In this document: positions 33,962 through 46,575 of the stretch, piece after piece | How the letters are laid out: each line of letters starts with the position of its first letter | Position numbering within the stretch: the stretch's first letter is position 1 | From: Eisenbergiella tayi | GTDB taxonomy: Bacteria > Bacillota > Clostridia > Lachnospirales > Lachnospiraceae | Reading direction: 5' to 3' | Length of the DNA stretch: 64,000 nt | Assembly: GCF_001881565.1 (NCBI RefSeq) | Contig: NZ_MPDJ01000001.1 | Coordinates: 1,843,615-1,907,614 of the forward strand | The notes under the pieces: model-generated | Databases searched by the model: none | Told to the model about the DNA's origin: nothing | What the model saw: the letters and a program-made list of their open reading frames with translations, nothing else | Translations under genes and position numbers: made by a program

Positions 33962-35620
33962 ATGCAGGATTTAAGTTTTTCTTTTCCAACACCTCATTTC
34001 CAACTGGGAGGATTTGAGTTTTCCGTCCTGATTTATACCTTCAGGAATGTGTATGCGCCCGATGAGGCGCAGATGACCGTCGAACAGCCCGGAGATACGC
34101 TTTGGGCCGAGGGAAAAGGCCTGCGGTGGGCAGGCGGCCAGATGGAAATGCCGGGCCGTTTTGAAGTCAGGGCCCGCATCTGCAGCCATGGCATCCGGGT
34201 GAAAACCACAGCAGAAATACAGAATCCCGGAGAAGATATCCGCTGTATTAAAGTCATTGTTCACGGGATCCCGGATGGAAAGCTGGTTAATTTAATTAAT
34301 GCGCAGCCCCGTGAAATCCCGCAGGAAGGCCTGAACCTGAAATATCCGGAGGGCTGGCGGGATGTAGGCACCCCCCTTGTGGTCATGCAGACCCCGGAGA
34401 ATGAGATGTTTTATTTCCGTTCCCTGGATGAAAAGGTAAGAGACAAACGCTTTGTCTTCGTACGTACCGGAGATAAACTGAATGCAGAGCTTATTTTTGA
34501 AGAAGCGGCAGTTTCAATGACGAACCGGATTGATGCTCCGGAATGGGAAATCGGATGGGGGAAAAACCTTGCGGAGATTTATGAGCCTCACAGACTGCAC
34601 GTGGAGAAGTGTTACGGACTTGTGCCCTGGGAGGAAAGAACGGACGTCCCCGGCTGGGCAAGAGAAATTTCCCTGGTGGCCTCTATACACTGCCAGCACT
34701 GGACCGGATATATTTTCAATGACTATGAACAAGTATTGGAAAACCTGAAAAAAATTTGCAGGCAGGTGGAAGGAAAACGCGTGCTCGCCTACCTTCCAGG
34801 GTGGGAAGGCCGTTATTACTGGAAATATGGGAATTATGTCCCTGACGAACGGATGGGAGGAAAAGAAGGCTTCCGGAAGCTATGTGACGGCGCGAAGGAG
34901 CTGGGAGTCCATGTCATGCCCATGTTCGGGATAAATGTGGTGGGCAGCCATTTTGAAAACTATGAGGAATGGGGGCTTCCTTCCGAATTCAGAGGGCCGG
35001 GAGGCAGCCAGTACGGAGGCAGTGTGGATTGGGACGGCTCCCGCCATTATGACCATAATTCCAACCGTAATCTGAATCCCGCCGCGCCCCGGTGGCAGAA
35101 CCGTCTCTACGGCCAGGTCACCGGCTTAATGGAAGAATTCGGGTTTGACGCCGCCTTTTTTGATATTGCGGCGGTATGGATGAACGATCCCAATCACTAT
35201 CTGTATGACGGCGTGAAACAGCTTATGGAAAGATTCAAAAAATATAATCCCGATATGCTCCTGGCCGGCGAAGGCTGGTATGACGGTCTTACCGCCTGCA
35301 TTCCGCTTCTGCAGTGCGGTCATACGGACGGCGTTTTCCACTGGCATGACGAGGCCTATGCCCCCATGTTTGACACCTATGCCCGCGGCTTCGGCCATTT
35401 ATGTCTGGGTGATGTTTCCCGGGGAAGCACCGGAGTCCATGAACTGGGATACAATCCGATAAAAAAATGCCCGCTGCGCAAAGGAATTATCCCCACGATA
35501 ACGATTGTGGACGGAACTCTGGAAAAGGCTCCGGACGCTGCTGCGGAAATATGTAAGGATGCCAATGCCTATGCGGAATTATATCTGAAGGAATCTCCGG
35601 CAGGTTCGGAATGGAGATAG
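33962..35620 (+). CDS. Unrecognised glycosidase-like TIM-barrel protein
   Basis: 552-aa protein of no family I can name with confidence (a DUF6259-like hypothetical is possible). Residues ~1-230 look like a beta-sandwich domain as found before glycosidase barrels. Residues ~240-500 look like a TIM barrel: ISLVASIHCQHWTGYIFNDYE, KELGVHVMPMFGINVVGS, FGFDAAFFDIAAVWMND (candidate catalytic Asp), DMLLAGEGWYDGL (candidate Glu) and DGVFHWHDEAY. No signal peptide. Embedded between GH31 and GH38, so a third hydrolytic or debranching step on the same substrate is inferred. ATG 33962 follows AAAGGAAA; the earlier GTG at 33920 overlaps the GH31 gene. Confidence 0.7.
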   Translation: MQDLSFSFPTPHFQLGGFEFSVLIYTFRNVYAPDEAQMTVEQPGDTLWAEGKGLRWAGGQMEMPGRFEVRARICSHGIRVKTTAEIQNPGEDIRCIKVIVHGIPDGKLVNLINAQPREIPQEGLNLKYPEGWRDVGTPLVVMQTPENEMFYFRSLDEKVRDKRFVFVRTGDKLNAELIFEEAAVSMTNRIDAPEWEIGWGKNLAEIYEPHRLHVEKCYGLVPWEERTDVPGWAREISLVASIHCQHWTGYIFNDYEQVLENLKKICRQVEGKRVLAYLPGWEGRYYWKYGNYVPDERMGGKEGFRKLCDGAKELGVHVMPMFGINVVGSHFENYEEWGLPSEFRGPGGSQYGGSVDWDGSRHYDHNSNRNLNPAAPRWQNRLYGQVTGLMEEFGFDAAFFDIAAVWMNDPNHYLYDGVKQLMERFKKYNPDMLLAGEGWYDGLTACIPLLQCGHTDGVFHWHDEAYAPMFDTYARGFGHLCLGDVSRGSTGVHELGYNPIKKCPLRKGIIPTITIVDGTLEKAPDAAAEICKDANAYAELYLKESPAGSEWR

Positions 35621-35623
35621 TAA

Positions 35624-38092
35624 ATGAGAGACAATAAAACGTTATATTTAGTATGTAATGCACATCTTGATCTGGTGTGGCAGTGGGAGTGGCATGAAAG
35701 CCTGGCAGAGGCGCTGTCCACCTTCCGTATAGCCGCCGCATTTTGTGAAACCTATGACGGATTTATTTTCAACCATAATGAAGCAAAGCTGTACCAGTGG
35801 ATTGAGGAATATGATCCGCCTCTGTTTCAAAAGATACAGGATCTTGTGCAAAAAGGAAAATGGCATATCATGGGGGGCTGGTATCTGCAGCCGGACTGTG
35901 TGATGAGCAGCGGAGAATCAATTTTCAGACAGATGGAAAAGGGGCTGAACTATTTCAGAGAAAAGTTTGGGTGCCGCCCCCGTACAGCTATAAATGTGGA
36001 TTCCTTCGGACATGACCGCGGACTGGTACAGCTTCTTCTCAAAAGCGGATATACCTCCTATCTGGTGGGACGCCCATCTTTGGAAGTGTGCAAGGCTCCC
36101 GGACCGGATTTTCTGTGGGAAGGATATGACGGCACCTGTATACCGGTTCATCTGGCAGCGGAAGGCTACAACAGCGGACTTGGCAAAGTCCGCAGGAAAC
36201 TGGAATATTACCGCAGGCAGGAAGGAACAGATAATTCTGTACTGGCATTATGGGGAATTGGGAATCACGGGGGTGGACCGTCTAAGGAAGATCTGGATGA
36301 AATATCACTCCTTCAGAAAGAGTGGGAAAAAGAAGGCGTCCAGTTAATACACAGCACTCCTGAAATGTATTTTGATTCCATTTCCGGATCAGAGCTGCCC
36401 CTGTTTGACAGGGAAATAGGTCCCTCCATGCCCGGCTGCTACACCTCACAGGTCCGTATCAAGCAAACACATTGTCTTCTTGAAAACATGCTGTACCAGA
36501 CAGAAAAGCTTCTGGCGGCCGCAGAAATCTTTACCGGTATGGAAGGGGATTGGGAATCGCTGAAACAGGCTGAAGAGATTCTTTTGTTTAACGAATTTCA
36601 TGATATCCTTCCGGGCACTTCCGTCCAACGGGCAGAAGATGCGGCGTTAAGAGAAATGGGAGGCGCGATTTCCCTTCTGGAAAAAGAGAAAACCCGGGCG
36701 TTTATGCACCTCTGCCGCCAGACTGAAAAGCTGGAGCCTGGTGTCATTCCCATATTTGCATGCAATCCGCATCCATGGCCTGTGAAGGCGGTTCTGGAGT
36801 GTGAATTCCAGCTTCAGGATCAGGGATGGGATTATACCTATACTGATTTCGAGGTGAGATATCAAGGGGAAGTAATCCCGTCGCAGCTGGAAAAAGAGGG
36901 AAGCTCCATACCGTTGGACTGGCGGAAACGCCTTGTATTCATGGCTGATATCCCTCCGTTTGCCACAGCGGCCTTGTACGCCTATCCAAAGGTCCTTACC
37001 GGGAAACCGGAATTACCTCAGACAATCGAATCGGAGATCCGGCTGGAAGGCTCCGGGGGAGAGCTGATAATTGATAAAAAGTCAGGGCTAATCAGTTCCT
37101 ACAGGATTGACGGAATCTCTCTTTTCTGCCCGGGAGCCGCCCGTCTGGTAGTTATTGCGGACAATGAGGATCCCTGGGGCATGACAGTAAACAGCTTCCC
37201 TGAAATCATCGGTGAATTTACGCCTGCATCTCCAGAACAGGCGGGTAAAATCTGTGGTTTGGATAAGGCAATAGATCCTGTACATATAATAGAACATGGC
37301 CCCGTTAGAACAGTGGTTGAAGCAATCTTCCTTTATAAACGTTCGGCTGCCATAGTCCATTATAAATTTCAACCGATTACTAATAAGCTGGATTTGGAGA
37401 TACACCTGCAGTGGAACGAACCCAATCATATGGTTAAGCTGTCTCTTCCGACTCCCTGGAAGAATGCGGAATGCTGGGGACAGAAAATGCTTGGCAGAGC
37501 CCGTTTATATGAAAATGGCACGGAAAATGTTTCACAAAAGTGGATTTCCGTATGTAATGATAAACTGGGCCTGACCATATTAAACCGGGGAAGCTACGGC
37601 AGCAGCTTTGAAAATGGGGAACTGCGTCTCACTCTGCTGCGTTCGCCTGCCTATACTGCTCATCCTATTGATGACAGGATAATTCTTCCCCAGGATAGAT
37701 TTCTATCCCGTATAGATATAGGAGAACGGTCATTTCTGTTTTCTATTCATGGAGGGGAGCGGGAGTGTCAGTTGAACACGGCAGATAAAGAAGCGGCAGT
37801 ATATAATGAAGCACCTTTTGCCCGTTCGTATTTTACTAATGCCGGCAAGCCCACAGCCGGAGGAAATATAAAAATCGATGAAGAACAGATACAGCTGTTA
37901 TGTTTAAAGAGGACGGATGCAGGATATCTGATACATTTATACAATAGTTCATCACAGCCTCGGAAAACAAGGTTTACTTTTATAGAAAGGGAGATAATGG
38001 TGGAATTAGATCCCTTTGAACTGAAGGCTTTTCACTATTCACAGGGAATTCTGGAACCCTGCGGTCTCATAACTTTGCAGGATACTCTGTAA
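35624..38092 (+). CDS. Alpha-mannosidase-like glycoside hydrolase family 38
   Basis: 822-aa protein. The GH38 N-domain is clear: LVCNAHLDLVWQWEW (zinc His-x-Asp), EAKLYQWIEEYDPPLF, GGWYLQPDCVMSSGES, and NVDSFGHDRG containing the nucleophile Asp. HNEFHD-like LFNEFHDILPGT provides another zinc-ligand region. The long C-terminal beta-rich domains fit family length (800-1050 aa). Expected to remove alpha-linked mannose from oligosaccharides in the cytoplasm, with no signal peptide. Starts 3 bp after the preceding stop and ends the second sugar operon. Confidence 0.92.
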   Translation: MRDNKTLYLVCNAHLDLVWQWEWHESLAEALSTFRIAAAFCETYDGFIFNHNEAKLYQWIEEYDPPLFQKIQDLVQKGKWHIMGGWYLQPDCVMSSGESIFRQMEKGLNYFREKFGCRPRTAINVDSFGHDRGLVQLLLKSGYTSYLVGRPSLEVCKAPGPDFLWEGYDGTCIPVHLAAEGYNSGLGKVRRKLEYYRRQEGTDNSVLALWGIGNHGGGPSKEDLDEISLLQKEWEKEGVQLIHSTPEMYFDSISGSELPLFDREIGPSMPGCYTSQVRIKQTHCLLENMLYQTEKLLAAAEIFTGMEGDWESLKQAEEILLFNEFHDILPGTSVQRAEDAALREMGGAISLLEKEKTRAFMHLCRQTEKLEPGVIPIFACNPHPWPVKAVLECEFQLQDQGWDYTYTDFEVRYQGEVIPSQLEKEGSSIPLDWRKRLVFMADIPPFATAALYAYPKVLTGKPELPQTIESEIRLEGSGGELIIDKKSGLISSYRIDGISLFCPGAARLVVIADNEDPWGMTVNSFPEIIGEFTPASPEQAGKICGLDKAIDPVHIIEHGPVRTVVEAIFLYKRSAAIVHYKFQPITNKLDLEIHLQWNEPNHMVKLSLPTPWKNAECWGQKMLGRARLYENGTENVSQKWISVCNDKLGLTILNRGSYGSSFENGELRLTLLRSPAYTAHPIDDRIILPQDRFLSRIDIGERSFLFSIHGGERECQLNTADKEAAVYNEAPFARSYFTNAGKPTAGGNIKIDEEQIQLLCLKRTDAGYLIHLYNSSSQPRKTRFTFIEREIMVELDPFELKAFHYSQGILEPCGLITLQDTL

Positions 38093-38124
38093 AATATCTT
38101 CTTTGGCAGATCCTTATATTGTAA

Positions 38125-38153
38125 TTGACTCCCCGGGTAAGGAATGGCATAAT
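38125..38153 (+). promoter_or_regulatory. Promoter of the carbonic anhydrase-like gene
   Basis: TTGACT (38125-38130), 17-bp spacer and CATAAT (38148-38153). An inverted repeat CCCCGGGT (38131-38138) with ACCCGGGG (38162-38169) flanks the -10 box. It could be a regulator site or serve the upstream operon as a terminator without a T-run. Confidence 0.65.
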
Positions 38154-38227
38154 AAACCTGAACCCGGGGTTTTCCCCGGCTTTGGGGAACTCAACGTTAC
38201 GATTGGCTAAAGGAAGGGACGGATAAA

Positions 38228-38731
38228 ATGAAAACACCGGAGATTGCAGAGAGCGTATTCGTTGCGCCGGACGCGGTAATACTGGGTGACGTACATATAG
38301 GAGAAGACTGCAGCATATGGTTCCATACGGTCATACGCGCGGAGGATGCCTCTGTCCGGATCGGGGAAGGCACCAATATACAGGATAACTCAGTAGTCCA
38401 TGTGGATAAAGGGCATCCCGTAACCATCGGAAACCAGGTAACGGTCGGACATGGGGCCATTATCCACGGCTGCCGGATCGGTGACAATACCCTCATAGGC
38501 ATGGGGGCTATCCTTTTAAACGGAGCAGTCATCGGTAAAAACTGCATTATAGGCGCAGGAGCGCTGGTAACCCAGAACACCATCGTTCCGGATAATTCCA
38601 TGGTCATCGGAAGCCCGGCATCTGTAAAACGCCAGGTTCTGGAGCGGGAAGTGGAAAGCAACTGCAGAAATGCAGAGATTTACATCAAAGAAGGAAAAGA
38701 CTATGCTGATTTCTTCCGGAAAAAACAATAA
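38228..38731 (+). CDS. Gamma-carbonic anhydrase family protein
   Basis: 167-aa left-handed beta-helix protein made of hexapeptide repeats (VILGDV, VRIGEG, VTIGNQ, CIIGAG and so on). The three metal-binding histidines appear in NSVVHVDKG and TVGHGAIIHGC. Family members bind zinc, iron or cobalt as trimers and hydrate CO2 or have unassigned acyl-chain-independent roles. The C-terminal helix is typical. It overlaps the next gene by 29 bp. Confidence 0.9.
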   Translation: MKTPEIAESVFVAPDAVILGDVHIGEDCSIWFHTVIRAEDASVRIGEGTNIQDNSVVHVDKGHPVTIGNQVTVGHGAIIHGCRIGDNTLIGMGAILLNGAVIGKNCIIGAGALVTQNTIVPDNSMVIGSPASVKRQVLEREVESNCRNAEIYIKEGKDYADFFRKKQ

Positions 38732-39407
38732 CACCATCAAAGAACAATTATCCCTGCTGGCAGAACCTGCCTACAGGGATTTTGCATCCTCCCTGCTTCC
38801 CGGCACGGAAAATATACTCGGAGTGAGACTGCCCGCCCTCCGTAAGCTTGCCAAAAAGCTGGCTAAAGAAAACTGGCTGCAGAACCTGAATCTCTGTACC
38901 CAGGACAGCTTCGAAGAAATCATGCTCCGGGGCTTCCTGATTGGCTATGCAAAAGCACCCCTTCCCGTCATTCTTGACCAGATTACACAATTCCTTCCAA
39001 GGATAAACAACTGGTCCGTTTGTGACAGCTTCTGCATCACACTGAAAATTGCCGCACAATACCCATCCGAATTCTGGGATTTTTTCCAGCCCCTCCTGAA
39101 CAGTCAGGAAGAATTCACCCTCCGCTTCGTTCTCGTCATGCTTCTCGACTACTACATCAATGATGAATACATAGACAGCCTTTTCCCGCTCTTTGACCGA
39201 ATCACCCACCAGGGATATTACGTCAAAATGGCGCTCGCCTGGGCCATTTCCATGTGTTATGTCCGATTCCCCGCCCAAACCACCCTCTATCTGCATAACA
39301 ACCGCCTGGACGATTTTACCTACAACAAATCCCTTCAGAAAATCACCGAATCACACAGCGTTTCCGCAGAATCCAAACAGATAATCCGATCTATGAAAAG
39401 AAACTGA
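38703..39407 (+). CDS. DNA alkylation repair protein (AlkD-like)
   Basis: 234-aa all-helical HEAT-repeat protein. Motifs: ILGVRLPALRKLAKKLAKEN, EEIMLRGFLIGYAK, INNWSVCDSFC and WAISMCYVRFP. AlkD enzymes excise N3- and N7-alkylated bases without flipping them. ATG 38703 lies inside the end of the upstream gene and is preceded by GAAGGAAAA; an earlier in-frame ATG at 38670 lacks a good site. The gene is convergent with the Lrp-type regulator. Confidence 0.88.
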   Translation: MLISSGKNNNTIKEQLSLLAEPAYRDFASSLLPGTENILGVRLPALRKLAKKLAKENWLQNLNLCTQDSFEEIMLRGFLIGYAKAPLPVILDQITQFLPRINNWSVCDSFCITLKIAAQYPSEFWDFFQPLLNSQEEFTLRFVLVMLLDYYINDEYIDSLFPLFDRITHQGYYVKMALAWAISMCYVRFPAQTTLYLHNNRLDDFTYNKSLQKITESHSVSAESKQIIRSMKRN

Positions 39408-39438
39408 CGCAGGATAAAAGTCTGTCCTTTTTCCCAGC

Positions 39439-39879
39439 CTAAACTGTAATTTCTTCCTTTAACGTAGACAGGCAGATGATAGTATTGGCATCGGTCACGC
39501 CCTTGATATCCTTCAGAGTACAGGACAGAAAATCCTCGATATCCTGCATATCCCGGAAAAGAACCTTCAGGAGAAAATCCGCAGGCCCCGCGGTATGGTG
39601 GCATTCCAGCACCTGGGGAAGCTGCAGGCACACATCCTGAAAAGCCTCCATATTCCTGGAATAATCCATTTTTACAAGGATAAAAGCCAGAAGGTTATAG
39701 CCGGAAGCGCCGGGATTCACACGGATGGTATATTTTTCAATCACCCCTGTCTGCTCCAGCTTCCGGATACGTTCCGTCACAGCAGGTACGGACAGAGAGA
39801 CCTGTTTGCTGATGTCGGAAGCGCTTGCCCGGCTGTTTTCTTTTAATATAGAAAGAATGGTGGAATCAGTTTTATCCAT
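39439..39879 (-). CDS. Lrp/AsnC-family transcriptional regulator
   Basis: 146-aa regulator, typical Lrp length. The N-terminal helix-turn-helix reads SASDISKQVSLSVPAVTERI, followed by IRKLEQTGVIEKYTIRV. The C-terminal RAM/AsnC effector domain (LLAFILVKMDYSR, VLECHHTAGPADFLLKVLF) binds small ligands, usually amino acids, and mediates oligomerisation. It lies 12 bp downstream of the glycosylase gene, so the two may be co-transcribed. Ligand and targets are unknown. Confidence 0.93.
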   Translation of the reverse strand: MDKTDSTILSILKENSRASASDISKQVSLSVPAVTERIRKLEQTGVIEKYTIRVNPGASGYNLLAFILVKMDYSRNMEAFQDVCLQLPQVLECHHTAGPADFLLKVLFRDMQDIEDFLSCTLKDIKGVTDANTIICLSTLKEEITV

Positions 39880-39890
39880 AGAAACCTCCC

Positions 39891-40844
39891 TTAGCTTATT
39901 TTTTTCCTGGCAGGAGCGGGCTTAACCGCTTCTTTTTTTGTCCGGGAAGACGGAAGTGACAGCTTATAATAAAACATATATTGCTGGATTACCCCTGCGA
40001 AGCCCTGATAGCGTTCGAAAGGGAAACCCTTCGGGTAATAGGCGGCCAGAATCTGTTTTACATGCGTATCCACTGGAAAAGCGCCGATATGATGTAAGGC
40101 AAACAGACAGATGCAGTCGGCCACCTTGCGCCCAATCCCAAATTCCCCGGTAAGAATAGCAATAGCCTCTTCATAATCCGCATTCTGCAGGGAATGGAAG
40201 AATTCTTTTCCGCTGCCGTTGCAGCACCGTTTGGCCATGGCGAGAATATATTTGTCCCGATAGCCAAGCCCCAGCCCCTGCAGCTCTTCCAGACCTCCGG
40301 CGGCAATTTTTTCCGGTTCGGGAAAGGAGTAAAAATCCCTTTCGGACAAAGACTCCTCACCGGTCAGAAAGCCTTCCGGCTCCAGCCGCTCCCCATACCG
40401 GCGGCACAGGGAATCCACACTATTGCGGATACGGGTAATATTATTATTCTGGGATATCAGGAAACAAAGGATGGTTTCCCACAGATCCTGCCGGAGAATA
40501 CGTATTCCTCCCCCATAGGAAATCGCAGACGTCAAAAAGCTGTCTTTCGGATCCACCGCTTTTTTCATCGCCCCATAATCAGTGGAAAGATCGAAATAAT
40601 TATGCCAATAGGAATCAAATTCCTGCGGGGAACAGGAAAACTCCACAGAAACCCCTTCCCCGGACATTCCGAAAGCCGACAGAGTCCCTTCCTTTGAAGG
40701 CCCGCAGGCTGTCTGCCGTATCCGGACCAGATGACGGCCGGATGCAACCGCATATGTATTTTCCCCGCAGCAGCAGATCCGGAACACCTGTCCCGAATCC
40801 ATCAGCATACGCATATCAAAATCATGAAGTATCGTCTGGTACAT
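39891..40844 (-). CDS. 8-oxoguanine DNA glycosylase (OGG1-like)
   Basis: 317-aa base-excision repair enzyme. The N-terminal OGG_N domain (MLMDSGQVFRICC) is followed by the HhH-GPD domain: ETILCFLISQNNNITRIRNS, then the hairpin GEFGIGRKVADCICLF with the catalytic lysine, and the conserved Asp in AFPVDTHVKQIL. It excises oxidised guanine and nicks the strand through a Schiff base. The lysine-rich tail is family-variable. ATG 40844 follows AGGAAGGG; a GTG at 40868 lies before that site. Confidence 0.9.
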   Translation of the reverse strand: MYQTILHDFDMRMLMDSGQVFRICCCGENTYAVASGRHLVRIRQTACGPSKEGTLSAFGMSGEGVSVEFSCSPQEFDSYWHNYFDLSTDYGAMKKAVDPKDSFLTSAISYGGGIRILRQDLWETILCFLISQNNNITRIRNSVDSLCRRYGERLEPEGFLTGEESLSERDFYSFPEPEKIAAGGLEELQGLGLGYRDKYILAMAKRCCNGSGKEFFHSLQNADYEEAIAILTGEFGIGRKVADCICLFALHHIGAFPVDTHVKQILAAYYPKGFPFERYQGFAGVIQQYMFYYKLSLPSSRTKKEAVKPAPARKKIS

Positions 40845-40919
40845 AAGAGATATTTCCCTTCCTCGCACGAATTATGAAAGCTGGTAACAGTTCAGATAAC
40901 CAGGAACCATTCCTGATAT

Positions 40920-42122
40920 CTACAGTTCCTCACATACCTGGAAAATATAAAATTTCAGATAATAGGATTCATCCGCCGCCCAGAGTATAGGATGATCACA
41001 GCACTGCGTGCGGAATTCCACCTGACGAAGCCTCTTATGAGAACCGGCAGCGGCCTCCCTGATCGTTTTGGAAAAAAGCTCCGGATCCATAAAATGAGAA
41101 CAGGAACAGGTAACCAGAAAACCGCCGTTTTCCACAAGCTTCATGCCCCTCAGGTTGATCTCACGATACCCCTTAACCGCATTCTTAATGGAATTTCTGG
41201 ACTTGGTAAAAGCAGGAGGATCCAGGATAACCACATCGAATTTTTCTCCCTGTCCCTCCAGCCGGGGAAGAAGCTCAAAGACATCGGCACATTGAAAACG
41301 CACCCGATCCTCCAGCCCGTTCAGCCTCGCATTTTCCTCAGCCTGCAAAATCCCCGTCTGGGAAGAATCCACCCCGAGAACACTTTCCGCCCCTGCAATT
41401 CCGGCATTTAAAGCAAAAGACCCGGTATGAGTAAAACAGTCCAGAACCCTTTTCCCCCTGCACAGCCGCTGAACAGCCGCCCGGTTATACTTCTGATCCA
41501 GAAAAAACCCTGTTTTCTGCCCATCCTCTATATCTACGATATACTTAACCCCATTTTCTTCAATCTGTACCTTCGTATCAAAAGGAGCGCTGATAAATCC
41601 CTTAAAACGCTCCATCCCCTCCTGCAGCCGTACCTTGGCATCACTTCGCTCATAAATTCCCCGTACCTCAATCCCGTCCCTTTGCAGTATCCGGCAGAGA
41701 GAATCCAGAATCACAGCCTTAAGCCTGTCAATTCCCAGCGCCAGGGACTCCACCACAAGCACATCCGAAAACTTATCCACTACCAGCCCGGGAAGCCAGT
41801 CCGCCTCACCGAATATCACCCTGCAGCACCCGGTATCCACCGTCTGCTTCCGATACTCCCACGCATTTTCCACCCGCTTCTCCAGAAAAGCTTCATCGAT
41901 TACCGTCCCCTTTTTCCTGGAAAGAAGCCTCACCGTAATCTTCGATTGCGTATTAATAAACCCAATTCCCAGAAAATACCCGTCAAAATCATGAACTGTA
42001 ACCAGATCCCCATTTTCAAAATCACCGGCAATACTTTCTATTTCATTATCATAAACCCACATTCCCCCGGATTTCAAAGTCCTCCCGGTCCCTTTTTTTA
42101 ATGTAACAAGAGTATCGTACAT
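40920..42122 (-). CDS. Class I rRNA methyltransferase (RlmI-like, PUA domain)
   Basis: 400-aa enzyme. The N-terminal ~70 residues form a PUA RNA-binding domain (MWVYDNEIESIAGDFENGDLV), then an EEHEH linker domain and a Rossmann methyltransferase with VLDCFTHTGSFALNAG, VLGVDSSQTGI, FDVVILDPPAFTKS and LVTCSCSHFM, the cysteine of the last suiting a 5-methylcytosine mechanism. E. coli RlmI methylates C1962 of 23S rRNA; the same role is inferred. Its 5' flank leads into the giant inverted-repeat element. Confidence 0.92.
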   Translation of the reverse strand: MYDTLVTLKKGTGRTLKSGGMWVYDNEIESIAGDFENGDLVTVHDFDGYFLGIGFINTQSKITVRLLSRKKGTVIDEAFLEKRVENAWEYRKQTVDTGCCRVIFGEADWLPGLVVDKFSDVLVVESLALGIDRLKAVILDSLCRILQRDGIEVRGIYERSDAKVRLQEGMERFKGFISAPFDTKVQIEENGVKYIVDIEDGQKTGFFLDQKYNRAAVQRLCRGKRVLDCFTHTGSFALNAGIAGAESVLGVDSSQTGILQAEENARLNGLEDRVRFQCADVFELLPRLEGQGEKFDVVILDPPAFTKSRNSIKNAVKGYREINLRGMKLVENGGFLVTCSCSHFMDPELFSKTIREAAAGSHKRLRQVEFRTQCCDHPILWAADESYYLKFYIFQVCEEL

Positions 42123-42274
42123 ATTACCTCACATTCCGCCGCTTTTTCGTTATCTCCCAAACTATCCTGCCCATAACGAATTTTTGAGGCTTTTCTGATT
42201 ATTCTTCCTTTTTTGTATTGTAAGTGTAACATATTTTCTTTATAATTTACAGTAGCAATGAAGGTTCGGCCCCT

Positions 42275-45610
<3,336 letters not shown>

Positions 45611-45662
45611 ACGGATGGCTGCTGCGTTATTCACATGACGAAAAAATAAGGAGGAACGGACT

Positions 45663-46226
45663 ATGTCAAAAGTTTCCATGTCAGGATCCAATGATTTCTG
45701 TCCCCAGTGCCTGTATCTGTATGGTACATACAAAGAAAACGGGGAACCCAATTACGGGCTGTTCTGCTGGGCAACCTATTGCTGGGATGAAGGGCTTAAA
45801 TTTGTGGCCTGTATCGGGCAGGATAAGCTGACCCGTGACAGAATAAGGGCTGAGGGCGTATTTTCCGCTTCCGTAGTGAGCGAAGCGCTTCTGCCCGCCG
45901 CGGATTTCTGCGGAACCCATCCCGGATATGAGTTCGATAAGTCGGAGAAAGTGGAATCTGAAAAAGGCGGGGTCCTGAATGTGCCGGTGCCGAAAGCCAG
46001 CCCGTGGACGTTGGAGCTTCAGGTGGATAAAACCCTGCATCTGGATGACAAAAAGGAGAGTGAAATATACATTTGCACGATCAAAAATGTGATGGCTGAG
46101 GAGTATCTGGCTGGTGATGCCGACTTTGAAAAACGCCTCCGCCAGGCCGCCCCTGTAATATCCGTATCCGATAAATATTTATCCATAAACCCGGCGCCTT
46201 TGGGGGACTGGGGAAGCATGGGATAA
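45663..46226 (+). CDS. Flavin reductase family protein (FMN-binding split barrel)
   Basis: 187-aa protein. It resembles flavin reductase-like FMN-binding domains: NYGLFCWATYCWDEG, FVACIGQDKLTRDRI, and SVVSEALLPAADFCG. Such proteins bind FMN and pass electrons from NAD(P)H or act as flavoredoxins. Two Cys (FCPQC) near the N-terminus are unusual and may bind metal or form a disulfide. GGAGGA precedes ATG 45663. It is 52 bp after lacZ and ends at a shared convergent terminator. Confidence 0.82.
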   Translation: MSKVSMSGSNDFCPQCLYLYGTYKENGEPNYGLFCWATYCWDEGLKFVACIGQDKLTRDRIRAEGVFSASVVSEALLPAADFCGTHPGYEFDKSEKVESEKGGVLNVPVPKASPWTLELQVDKTLHLDDKKESEIYICTIKNVMAEEYLAGDADFEKRLRQAAPVISVSDKYLSINPAPLGDWGSMG

Positions 46227-46261
46227 CGTTCCTGTATAAAGATTATACACCGATAGTAACA

Positions 46262-46291
46262 AGAATGCTGCTCATTTCTGAGCAGCATTCT
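46262..46291. terminator. Bidirectional terminator between convergent genes
   Basis: AGAATGCTGCTCA (46262-46274) and TGAGCAGCATTCT (46279-46291) form a perfect 13-bp stem with a 4-nt loop. It contains the stop codon and last codons of the zinc-ribbon gene on the minus strand and ends the flavin reductase transcript on the plus strand. Confidence 0.85.
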
Positions 46292-46550
46292 CGTCGTTTT
46301 CCGGTGTTTCGTTCTCCAATTGTTCCAGATAATTCTTTTCCCCGCAGTTGGGACAATATAGGATCTGCCCCTTCCGGCTCCCTACGGAAAAAATCAGCTG
46401 CATTAAGGTAGGCCTGAAAACCTGTCCGCAGGCAGGACATTTAAAGGTGGCGGTACGCCTGTAGGCGAGCCTGCGGAAAATCAGGATCAGGACAAACAGC
46501 ACTATCAGGATAAGGGCGGTTACCGGTATCATCTTTTGCAGAAAATCCAT
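46272..46550 (-). CDS. Small membrane-anchored zinc-ribbon protein
   Basis: 92-aa protein with one N-terminal membrane helix (VTALILIVLFVLILIF), a basic stretch, then two Cys pairs (CPACG and CPNCG) about 30 residues apart forming a likely zinc ribbon, and an acidic C-terminal tail. Function unknown. ATG 46550 follows GGAGG. It lies 25 bp downstream of the M42 peptidase gene and is probably co-transcribed with it. Confidence 0.8.
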   Translation of the reverse strand: MDFLQKMIPVTALILIVLFVLILIFRRLAYRRTATFKCPACGQVFRPTLMQLIFSVGSRKGQILYCPNCGEKNYLEQLENETPENDENAAQK

Positions 46551-46575
46551 AAAAACCTCCGTTTTCGTATGGGCT

